64,000 nucleotides of DNA from an uncultured Pelagibacteraceae bacterium (GTDB lineage Bacteria > Pseudomonadota > Alphaproteobacteria > Pelagibacterales > Pelagibacteraceae): assembly GCA_902635685.1 (NCBI GenBank), contig CACPOY010000004.1, positions 31,785-95,784 of the forward strand, given 5' to 3'. Under the pieces are notes generated by a model. It had not been told where the DNA came from, ran no database searches, and saw nothing but the letters and a program-made list of their open reading frames with translations. Below, in pieces: positions 57,991-64,000 of the stretch. Position 1 is the first letter of the stretch; every line of letters starts with the position of its first letter. Both the position numbers and the translations under genes were made by a program.

Positions 57991-58929
57991 ATGATGAAGC
58001 TGAAAATTAAAAAAATTTGTTTTAATCATTCTTTTATATTTTTTTTATTTTGTAATATTTTTTCATTATTATTTTTGAAAATTGACATTTCAATTATATC
58101 ACCACTAATTTGCTTATTACTAATTCTTGTAATTGGTGTATCTCATGGATCTTTAGATCATGTAAAAGGAAAGAAGCTTCTTAAAAGATTTAACATAAAT
58201 AATATTTCAATTTTTTATTTTACCTATTTATTATTAGCAATCTCAATAACTATATTGTGGATATTATTTCCAGCTACATCTTTAATAATATTTTTAATTG
58301 TTGCCTCTTATCATTTTGGAAAAGAAGACACTCAATTTCTATTAGATGAAAAATCATTTGTTAATCAATTGCTATTATTCTTCAAAGGTGCCTTGATTGT
58401 TTTAGCCCCATTGTTTTTTCATTTCGATGAAACAATATTCATTTTCAAGTTATTATTAATTCAAAATGAAAGTTTTTATTCAAGTATGACTTTCATCGAA
58501 AGCAACCGACTTTTAAGTATTGGAATTTTTATAAGTACTCTATCAAGTATTTTTTTATTTCTTAAAAAGTTTGAATATAGAAATTTCGCGATATTTTTAG
58601 ATTTTTTTTCAATAATTATCATTAATTTCTATTTTTCACCTTTAATAGCATTTACAATTTATTTCTGTTTTCTGCACTCAATTCGACATAGTATTTCGTT
58701 AATGATTGAGCTTGATCATGAAAACATAAAAAATGGTCTTTTTATTTTTATTAAAAAAGCTCTTCCTTTAACAATCCTCACTGCTATCTTTTTTTTAATT
58801 GGTATGTATTTTTTGAATAAAAATTATAGTTTTGATAGTTCAATTCTTAAATTAATATTTATAGGTTTGGCATCTCTAACCTTTCCGCATATATTGCTCG
58901 AATATTTAATAGAAAAAAATGAAAAATAA
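57991..58929 (+). CDS. blh: Beta-carotene 15,15'-dioxygenase, Brp/Blh family
   Basis: Blh cleaves beta-carotene into two retinal molecules, the chromophore for proteorhodopsin. It is a polytopic membrane protein (~8 hydrophobic helices) with the conserved His residues of the family: GVSHGSLDHVKGKKLL, ASYHFGKEDTQF and FCFLHSIRHSISLMIEL. The N-terminus begins MMKLKIKKICF, and the ATG/ATGATG choice is ambiguous by one codon. It follows crtY by three bases and overlaps ispH by 11 bp. The rhodopsin gene itself is not in the window. Confidence 0.93.
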   Translation: MMKLKIKKICFNHSFIFFLFCNIFSLLFLKIDISIISPLICLLLILVIGVSHGSLDHVKGKKLLKRFNINNISIFYFTYLLLAISITILWILFPATSLIIFLIVASYHFGKEDTQFLLDEKSFVNQLLLFFKGALIVLAPLFFHFDETIFIFKLLLIQNESFYSSMTFIESNRLLSIGIFISTLSSIFLFLKKFEYRNFAIFLDFFSIIIINFYFSPLIAFTIYFCFLHSIRHSISLMIELDHENIKNGLFIFIKKALPLTILTAIFFLIGMYFLNKNYSFDSSILKLIFIGLASLTFPHILLEYLIEKNEK

Positions 58930-59863
58930 AGAAATTAAGATTTTGCTTTCTGCACCAAGAGGTTTTTGTGCTGGCGTTGAAAGAGCGATCGAGATTGTGG
59001 AAAAAACCTTAATTAAATTTGGATCACCAGTGTATGTTAGACATGAGATAGTCCATAATAAATTTGTTGTGGACGATTTAAGAAAGAAAGGCGCAATATT
59101 TGTAGAAGAACTTGAGGAGATAGAGGATAAAACAAGACCTGTTATCTTTTCAGCCCACGGTGTACCAAAAAAAATTCCCCTAGACGCTGAAAAATATAAA
59201 ATGACATACATTGATGCAACTTGCCCGCTTGTTTCAAAAGTTCATCGAGAAGCTGAAAATCTCCATAAGTCTAATTACCATTTAATTTTAATTGGACATG
59301 AAAATCACCCAGAAGTTATTGGAACGATGGGTCAATTACCAAAAGGAACAATTGATTTGATTCAAAATGAAGATGAAGCAAAAAATTACAAATTCGATAG
59401 CAAAAAAAATTTAGCTTTTGTCACTCAAACTACATTATCAGTTGATGATACTAAGGATATTATAAACATTTTAAAAGAAAGATTTCCAAATATTAAAGAA
59501 CCACATAAAGAGGATATCTGTTATGCAACAACAAATAGGCAAATGGCAGTTAAAAATATTGCAAAAGATTGTGATTTATTTCTTGTTATAGGAAGTAGGA
59601 ATTCCTCAAATTCAGTAAGATTGGTTGAGGTAGCCAAAAAGTCTGGGTGTGATAATGCACAATTGATACATTCACAAAGTGAGATACCATATGAATTAAT
59701 TGAAAATTGTAGTACGATAGGAATTTCTTCTGGCGCATCTGCACCTGAAATATTAGTAAAAGATTTTATAAAAAATTTAAGGAAGAGGTTTAAAGTTTCA
59801 ATTGATGAAATTGAAATTATTAAAGAAGATGTGGTTTTTAAGGTTCCAAATAAATTAAATTAA
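58919..59863 (+). CDS. ispH: 4-hydroxy-3-methylbut-2-enyl diphosphate reductase
   Basis: The last enzyme of the MEP pathway, producing IPP and DMAPP with a [4Fe-4S] cluster. The cluster cysteines are in LSAPRGFCAGVERAIEIVEK, YIDATCPLVSKVHREAE and DNAQLIHS-preceding/later ENCSTIGISSGASAPEILV segments; HGVP (SAHGVPKKI) and the VTQTTLSVDDT stretch complete the signature. Immediate linkage to the carotenoid operon (11-bp overlap with blh) places isoprenoid precursor and pigment genes on one message. thrB begins directly after its stop codon. Confidence 0.96.
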   Translation: MKNKEIKILLSAPRGFCAGVERAIEIVEKTLIKFGSPVYVRHEIVHNKFVVDDLRKKGAIFVEELEEIEDKTRPVIFSAHGVPKKIPLDAEKYKMTYIDATCPLVSKVHREAENLHKSNYHLILIGHENHPEVIGTMGQLPKGTIDLIQNEDEAKNYKFDSKKNLAFVTQTTLSVDDTKDIINILKERFPNIKEPHKEDICYATTNRQMAVKNIAKDCDLFLVIGSRNSSNSVRLVEVAKKSGCDNAQLIHSQSEIPYELIENCSTIGISSGASAPEILVKDFIKNLRKRFKVSIDEIEIIKEDVVFKVPNKLN

Positions 59864-60823
59864 ATGGCTGTTTACACTAAGATTAGTAAAAAGGATATTT
59901 CCTTAATTAATAAGAAATTTAATGTTGAAAATTTCAAAAGTTTTAAAGGTATTAAGCAAGGGATAGAAAACACAAATTATTTATTAAAATCAAAAAACAA
60001 TAAATTCATTCTCACAATTTTTGAAAAAAGAGTTTTAAAAAAAGAGATACCCTTTTTTATGAAGCTGATGGATCAATTAAGTTCTCTTAATATTATTTGC
60101 CCCAAACCTTTAAAAAATAAGAATGGGCATTTTTTAATTAAGCTTAAAAATAAAACTGCTTGTATTGTCTCGTTTTTAACAGGAAAAAGCAAAAAAAGTT
60201 TATCTCTCAAAAATTGTTGTGATGTAGGAAAAACGGTTGCTTTAATGCACTTATCAACAAGAAAAATAAAGCTTTTTAGGAGTAATTCAATGGGTATTAA
60301 AAAACTTAAACCATTAATTAATAAAATTGAATTTAAATCAGAATTTAAAAACTTAGAAAAATTTTTAAAAATAAACCTGCGAGACATTAACAAAAATTGG
60401 CCTAAAAAGTTGCCCCATGGAATTATTCATGGAGATTTATTTATTGATAATATATTCTTTAAAGAAAATAATTTATCTGGAATTATTGACTTTTACTTTG
60501 CTGCAAATGACTACTTTATGTATGAGATAGCTATATGTGTAAATGCATTATGTTTTGATCAACTCAATTCAAAATTTTATCTTAATAAAAAAAAGGTAAA
60601 AAGTCTCATCAAAGGATATGAAAAAATAAGAAAGCTATCAAACAAGGAAAAAAAATCATTGAATATTTTATGTCGAGGTGCTGCATTGAGATACTTTCTT
60701 ACTAGGCTTTATGATTATACTAACACACCAAAAACTGCGCTGATAAAAATCAAAAATCCTAGGGAATATTATCAAAAACTAGTAACACACAATAAATTAA
60801 AAACTTATAAAGATTACTTATAA
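59864..60823 (+). CDS. thrB: Homoserine kinase (ThrB2, aminoglycoside-phosphotransferase fold)
   Basis: An alphaproteobacterial-type ThrB with the aminoglycoside phosphotransferase/choline kinase fold, not the GHMP-type enzyme of E. coli. The N-terminal MAVYTKISKKDISLINKKFNV and KGIKQGIENTNYLLKSKNNKFILTIFEKR, the catalytic loop LPHGIIHGDLFIDNIFF and the metal-binding SGIIDFYFAANDYFMYEIAI are clear. It phosphorylates homoserine for threonine synthesis; thrC lies 2 kb away at the window end. It abuts ispH and is 3 bp before rnhA. Confidence 0.93.
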   Translation: MAVYTKISKKDISLINKKFNVENFKSFKGIKQGIENTNYLLKSKNNKFILTIFEKRVLKKEIPFFMKLMDQLSSLNIICPKPLKNKNGHFLIKLKNKTACIVSFLTGKSKKSLSLKNCCDVGKTVALMHLSTRKIKLFRSNSMGIKKLKPLINKIEFKSEFKNLEKFLKINLRDINKNWPKKLPHGIIHGDLFIDNIFFKENNLSGIIDFYFAANDYFMYEIAICVNALCFDQLNSKFYLNKKKVKSLIKGYEKIRKLSNKEKKSLNILCRGAALRYFLTRLYDYTNTPKTALIKIKNPREYYQKLVTHNKLKTYKDYL

Positions 60824-60826
60824 TTT

Positions 60827-61249
60827 ATGATTAAAATATATACTGATGGCTCATGTATTGGTAATCCAGGTAAAGGTGGTTGGGCAGCAATAATATTAAA
60901 TGATGGGAAAAAAACTAAAATTAAAGGAAAAAAAAATGATACTACAAACAATCAAATGGAATTACTTGCTCCAATAAAAGCTCTTAACGAAATTCCAAAA
61001 GGTAGTAAGGTTCAAATTTTTACAGACTCTAAATATGTTAAGTCCGGAATAACAGAGTGGATACATAATTGGAAAAAAAATGGGTGGAAAACTGCAAACA
61101 AAAAAGAGGTAAGCAATAAAGAGCTTTGGACAGAATTAGATCTACTAAATAGTGAATTTGAAATAAGTTGGAATTGGGTGAAAGCACATTCAACAAATGA
61201 TTTAAATAATGAAGTAGATTTACTAGCTAAAGATGCTGCCAACCTATAG
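60827..61249 (+). CDS. rnhA: Ribonuclease HI
   Basis: The DEDD catalytic set is visible: IYTDGSCIGNPGKGGWAAI (D), NNQMELLAPIKAL (E), IFTDSKYVKSGI (D) and the C-terminal ANNEVDLLAKDAA-type segment (NNEVDLLAKDAANL, D). The basic handle region TEWIHNWKKNGWKTANKKEV is also present. Length 140 is close to E. coli RNase HI. Its stop codon is directly followed by the left copy of the hairpin repeat that flanks the second insertion. Confidence 0.96.
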   Translation: MIKIYTDGSCIGNPGKGGWAAIILNDGKKTKIKGKKNDTTNNQMELLAPIKALNEIPKGSKVQIFTDSKYVKSGITEWIHNWKKNGWKTANKKEVSNKELWTELDLLNSEFEISWNWVKAHSTNDLNNEVDLLAKDAANL

Positions 61250-61282
61250 TTGGGGCACCTGACAACAGAACGCCCCTTCCTA
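61248..61282. repeat. Left copy of ~35-bp hairpin repeat flanking insertion
   Basis: The copy starts at the last two bases of the rnhA stop (AGTTGGGGCACCTG...) and ends in CTTCCTA. It can fold as GGGGC/GCCCC enclosing CTG-ACAA-CAG. The right copy at 62295-62330 differs by one indel and three substitutions. The ending CCTA equals the antisense of the prx stop codon at the right copy, as if the ancestral rnhA-prx spacer had been duplicated. Confidence 0.8.
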
Positions 61283-61336
61283 TTGTAAAATAAATTTTGA
61301 TTATCAACGTAAATTTTAAAATACAACCTGGTTAGA

Positions 61337-61349
61337 CGACTATGAGTCG
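61337..61349 (-). terminator. Small hairpin after the orphan gene
   Basis: CGACT-ATG-AGTCG forms a perfect 5-bp stem 10 bp downstream of the orphan gene's stop codon (minus strand). No T-run follows, so intrinsic termination is uncertain. Confidence 0.3.
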
Positions 61350-61358
61350 GAATTTACT

Positions 61359-62090
61359 TTATACATTTTTAGAGATACCTCCAAAAAATTTATCGATGTG
61401 AGCTTTAAATTCGGAGAACCAATTATCATTATGGGTTATTAATATTTTATCTGAAAAAGAAACATGTTTAAATGTCTTTTTAACTTTGGGCTTTTGTTTT
61501 TTTTTTAATTCATTTTTAAATATTTCTAAAATAGGACTTTGCTTCAATCGGGCAATCTCTTTTTTTACGTAATCATCATAATTTTTTTGATATTCTGGCT
61601 TTTCAGCTTTTCTTGGTTTAGACAGTTTTTCTATATAATTTTGAGTATTTAAAGGGCGACAGTGGTTATCAATATTAGTTGAATATTGAAGAGCGCTTAC
61701 CTCATTTATCGCACTTCCATGATTAAATGGCTCTGATTTAGAATGATATAAATTTAGTATATTAGTGTTTACAGAACTTAAGAAAATTTGTTTTGCTGTC
61801 TCTTTATCAACTGACGTAATCTTATTTATATAAAGTATAAAAGTAACATCATAAAAAATATATTCATATTTTAAATTTTGTGTAATTAAATCTCGATGCC
61901 AATAGGATCTGTCAAAAGGTTGTTCTACAAAATGATTTCTACCATATTCCTCATTTTCTTCGGTGCTGAACGTTACATAATGTTTTTTTTTGGTAAAATT
62001 ACTAATACCTCTACAGATCATATCAATCTGAGAAAGCTCACTACTACTAACTGTTTTTCCTTTTCTTGATTTTTTAAATAGATTGAACAT
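61359..62090 (-). CDS. Orphan protein of unknown function (second insertion)
   Basis: I do not recognise this 243-residue protein. The N-terminus is basic (MFNLFKKSRKGKTVSSSEL), the middle has several alternating strands (YIFYDVTFILYINKITSVDKE, KKHYVTFSTEENEEY), and the C-terminal half is highly charged with a Lys/Pro-rich linker (LKKKQKPKVKKTFKHVSF) and an aromatic end (HNDNWFSEFKAHIDKFFGG). No signal peptide, transmembrane helix or catalytic motif stands out. It is the only gene of the insertion and has its own ~200-bp upstream region containing palindromes. Confidence 0.6.
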   Translation of the reverse strand: MFNLFKKSRKGKTVSSSELSQIDMICRGISNFTKKKHYVTFSTEENEEYGRNHFVEQPFDRSYWHRDLITQNLKYEYIFYDVTFILYINKITSVDKETAKQIFLSSVNTNILNLYHSKSEPFNHGSAINEVSALQYSTNIDNHCRPLNTQNYIEKLSKPRKAEKPEYQKNYDDYVKKEIARLKQSPILEIFKNELKKKQKPKVKKTFKHVSFSDKILITHNDNWFSEFKAHIDKFFGGISKNV

Positions 62091-62294
62091 TTTTTATCTA
62101 TAGAAAAATATTACTATTACGCGATACATTAAAAACATTTGCATTAATATTTTTATACCTGGGATTAAATTATCCATTATCCTAGGATATCAAATCCTAT
62201 AACCTGTGACGACTCGATTTTTGGACGTCATATGGACGACCAGACACTTAAAATTTATAAGATTTTGTAAAAATAATTGAGTATAATCAAACAA
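62091..62294. other. Upstream region of the orphan gene, with palindromes
   Basis: The region contains a perfect palindrome ATCCTAGGAT (62179-62188) with another half-site ATCCTA 5 bp away (62194-62199), then a patch of unusually high G+C with AACCTGTGACGACTCG (62201-) and two GGACG units (62223 and 62234). AACCTG...ACGACT also occurs on the other side of the orphan gene at 61325-61341. No promoter pair is convincing. Confidence 0.45.
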
Positions 62295-62330
62295 AGTTCG
62301 GGGCACCTGGCAACAGAACGGCCCTACCTA
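62295..62330. repeat. Right copy of ~35-bp hairpin repeat
   Basis: It reads AGTTCGGGGCACCTGG onward and ends at the prx stop codon (CTA, antisense). The inner part CTG-GCAA-CAG forms a GNRA tetraloop hairpin. It matches the left copy at 32 of 36 aligned positions. Confidence 0.8.
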
Positions 62331-62816
62331 GATTAGATTATTTAATAAGTTCTCTGCTGAAGTTAAACCACATTCTTTAGTTTCTTTTTCAACATGAATA
62401 TTAACAATTGTAAAATTTTCAATCACCATTAAATAACGATTTGATCTAATACCCATCCCTTTTGCATTTCGATCAACTTCTGCTCCAATTGCTTTAGTAA
62501 ATAACAAATACGGATCGGATAACATTTTTATTTTATCTCCAGTATTATTAATCTCTCCCCAGCCATGCATCACATAAGGATCATTTACTGATAAACAAAA
62601 TATATTTTTTATTCCTTTTGATTTGATTTTATCTGCATTTGCAACAAAACCTGGCAGGTGAAGTTTGGAGCAAGTTGATGTAAATGCACCAGGTAAACCA
62701 AACAAAACAATTTTACCATTACCAATAGTTTCTCTTAGTTTACTTTTTTGAGGTTCTCCATCAACAAGTTGAAAAATCTCTGTATCTGGTAGTTGATCTT
62801 TTATTTTAATTTTCAT
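62328..62816 (-). CDS. Peroxiredoxin, Prx5/AhpE-like type
   Basis: The catalytic Cys is in the Prx5-type motif LPGAFTSTCSKLHLPGF, preceded by GKIVLFG and followed by NIFCLSVNDPYVMHGWGE and LSDPYLLFTKAIGAEVDRNAKGMGIRSNRYLMVIEN with the conserved Arg. It reduces hydrogen or organic peroxides using glutathione/glutaredoxin or thioredoxin. Length 162 is normal. It overlaps thrC by four bases on the same strand. In relatives this gene lies directly next to rnhA. Confidence 0.93.
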   Translation of the reverse strand: MKIKIKDQLPDTEIFQLVDGEPQKSKLRETIGNGKIVLFGLPGAFTSTCSKLHLPGFVANADKIKSKGIKNIFCLSVNDPYVMHGWGEINNTGDKIKMLSDPYLLFTKAIGAEVDRNAKGMGIRSNRYLMVIENFTIVNIHVEKETKECGLTSAENLLNNLI

Positions 62817-64000
62817 ATCGAATTCATTATATATTTTTTAACTTCTGTAATATCGTTAGAAAGAAGTTTAAATTTTTCTTTTCTGTCATTAACATACTTT
62901 AGACTATTTGGTAAATTTTCGGTTTTTGATATCGCATCCTCTATTGCTTTTGGAAATTTGCATGGGTGTGCAGTTGATAATACAACACAATTTTTTTCTA
63001 ATCCTAGTTTTCTCACAGCGCCAATGCCTACTGCAGTATGTGGATCTACTACCACCTGATGCTCATCATTAATTATCTTTATCATTTCAACAGTCTCATT
63101 TTCATCAAGCATTTCGGATACAAAATTCTTTTTTATTTTATCTAGATCATTTTTATCGATTTTATAAGTATTATTTTTTATTTCAGCCATTACATCTTTT
63201 GTAACTTCTGAGTTACAATTTTTTACGTCATATAAAAGCCTTTCGAAATTACTTGCTATTTGTATATCCATACTTGGTGTATTTGTTTCCTCAACTTTCT
63301 TTTGATTGTAATCACCATCAGAAATAGCTCTGTGAAGTATGTCATTTTTATTTGTTGCTACGATTAATCTATCAATTGGAAGACCTAGTTTTTTTGCCAA
63401 GTAACCTGCGTAAATATCACCAAAGTTTCCTGTTGGAACAGAAAAAGACAAAGGTTGACCATTTCCAACTTTAAAGTAAGCGTAAAAATAATATACTGAT
63501 TGAGCAACAATTCTTGCCCAATTAATTGAATTTACACCAGACATATTTATTGATTTAGAAAATTTTTCGTCGCTAAACATTGATTTTACTAAATTTTGGC
63601 AATCATCAAAATTTCCCTCAACTGCAATATTAAATACATTGCTCTCTTCATGTATGGTCATAAGTTTTCTTTGCACTGGTGAGATTTTATTATTTGGATG
63701 TAATACAAATACATTCAAATTTGCTTTTCCTTTTAGGGCGTCTATAGCAGCTGCACCAGTGTCGCCTGAAGTTGCCACTATTATATTAATTTTTTTTTGA
63801 TCACGTGTTAAATGATATTGGTAAAAATTACCTATTAGTTGCATAGCTATATCTTTGAAAGCGAGTGTAGGGCCATGAAATAGCTCTAAAACTTTTAAAT
63901 TTCCCAAGTCTGATATTTTTACAACATCTTTAGATCTGAAATTTGTGTATGATTTTGAAATCATGGAGATTAATTTATCTTTAGACATGAAATCCCCTAT
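62813..64000 (-). CDS. thrC: Threonine synthase, 5' end outside window
   Basis: A PLP enzyme making threonine from O-phosphohomoserine. The PLP lysine is in LFHGPTLAFKDIAMQLIG, followed by VATSGDTGAAAIDALKGK, GVNSINWARIVAQSVYYF and SFSVPTGNFGDIYAGYLAKKLGLP. The ORF track starts at 63988, but the frame is open to the window end (IGDF precedes the ATG), and ThrC normally has ~70 residues before this point, so the N-terminus is cut by the window. With thrB nearby it covers the end of threonine synthesis. Confidence 0.95.
   Translation of the reverse strand: MGDFMSKDKLISMISKSYTNFRSKDVVKISDLGNLKVLELFHGPTLAFKDIAMQLIGNFYQYHLTRDQKKINIIVATSGDTGAAAIDALKGKANLNVFVLHPNNKISPVQRKLMTIHEESNVFNIAVEGNFDDCQNLVKSMFSDEKFSKSINMSGVNSINWARIVAQSVYYFYAYFKVGNGQPLSFSVPTGNFGDIYAGYLAKKLGLPIDRLIVATNKNDILHRAISDGDYNQKKVEETNTPSMDIQIASNFERLLYDVKNCNSEVTKDVMAEIKNNTYKIDKNDLDKIKKNFVSEMLDENETVEMIKIINDEHQVVVDPHTAVGIGAVRKLGLEKNCVVLSTAHPCKFPKAIEDAISKTENLPNSLKYVNDRKEKFKLLSNDITEVKKYIMNSI

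Larger units (their letters stand above)
61283..62294. mobile_element. ~1.0-kb insertion between rnhA and prx carrying one orphan gene
   Basis: The segment separates two convergent genes that would otherwise be spaced by a single ~30-bp hairpin sequence. It is bounded by the diverged direct repeats and contains one unrecognised minus-strand gene plus ~200 bp of non-coding DNA. A 9-bp inverted repeat, TTTGATTAT (61296-61304) and ATAATCAAA (62283-62291), lies just inside the ends; in AT-rich DNA this could be chance. No recombinase is present. Confidence 0.6.

Noticed and set aside
61248-61282. Integron attC site or known riboswitch
   Set aside because: The attC core GTTRRRY is not matched (GTTGGGG, GTTCGGG), and the element lies after stop codons of both neighbours rather than in a leader.
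61296-62291. Terminal inverted repeats of an insertion sequence
   Set aside because: Only 9 bp of A/T-rich identity, no transposase, and not at the exact ends of the segment; kept as a minor note only.

Overview
The window looks like a chromosomal segment from a streamlined, AT-rich marine alphaproteobacterium of the SAR11 (Candidatus Pelagibacter) type. The basis is: strong A/T bias with AAA/TTA-rich codon use; intergenic gaps of a few bases, with many genes overlapping; alphaproteobacterial gene orders (yqeY-dnaG-rpoD divergent from carAB; mutY | dciA-dsbA-smc; atpI-B-E-F'-F; ispH-thrB-rnhA; petABC); a CcrM-type GANTC methylase; and a crtI-crtB-crtY-blh retinal operon. This is recognition from sequence, not a database match.

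Layout. 1-1.4 kb: end of mlaA (cut by the window edge), mlaC, and tRNA-Ile2(CAT). 1.4-5.7 kb: an accessory island of six minus-strand genes, bounded by 40-bp direct repeats made of the 5' half of that tRNA. It holds a DUF2779-type protein with two predicted nuclease folds, a MORN-repeat protein, small HTH-like proteins and a protein with a phage-like C-terminal module, but no recombinase. 5.7-11.2 kb (minus): tRNA-Val, an O-antigen-ligase-like protein, rpoD, dnaG, yqeY. 11.3-15.7 kb: carAB. 15.7-26 kb: a 2OG-oxygenase-like protein, an ELM1-family protein, trxB, an ADP-ribosylglycohydrolase-like protein, aspartate aminotransferase, uvrB, a pteridine-reductase-like SDR with folB, uvrC, pgsA. 26-35.8 kb: ilvE, a MarR/OmpR/EnvZ-type regulatory trio, ubiK, lgt, a MidA-like methyltransferase, a YfiH-family protein, prs, rplY, pth, ychF. 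35.8-48.8 kb: petABC (cytochrome bc1), trmL, hemF, greA, cca, tRNA-Gln, ispE, a TPR protein, a divergent family-4 uracil-DNA glycosylase, rnhB, ccrM, an FAD monooxygenase, mutY. 48.8-61.2 kb: a continuous plus-strand run of dciA, dsbA-like, smc, the Fo genes of ATP synthase, the carotenoid/retinal operon, ispH, thrB and rnhA. 61.2-62.3 kb: a second small insertion, carrying one orphan gene between two diverged copies of a ~35-bp hairpin sequence. 62.3-64 kb: peroxiredoxin and thrC (cut by the window edge).

Most of the window is core metabolism and information processing. The novelty lies in five places. (1) The tRNA-bounded island, a candidate integrase-less mobile or defence cassette. (2) The rnhA/prx insertion, which replaces a hairpin-containing spacer by two hairpins and an orphan gene. 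(3) Core proteins that lack normally diagnostic parts: an SMC with no visible hinge, a family-4 UDG without most of its Fe-S cysteines and its usual motif-B His, and a primase with a degenerate zinc finger. (4) A ccrM promoter in which two GANTC sites lie in the spacer and on the -10 box, suggesting methylation autoregulation. (5) Extreme convergent-gene interlocking at stop codons.

No rRNA, CRISPR array, transposase or integrase was seen. Functional calls rest on motifs read by eye; no searches were run.
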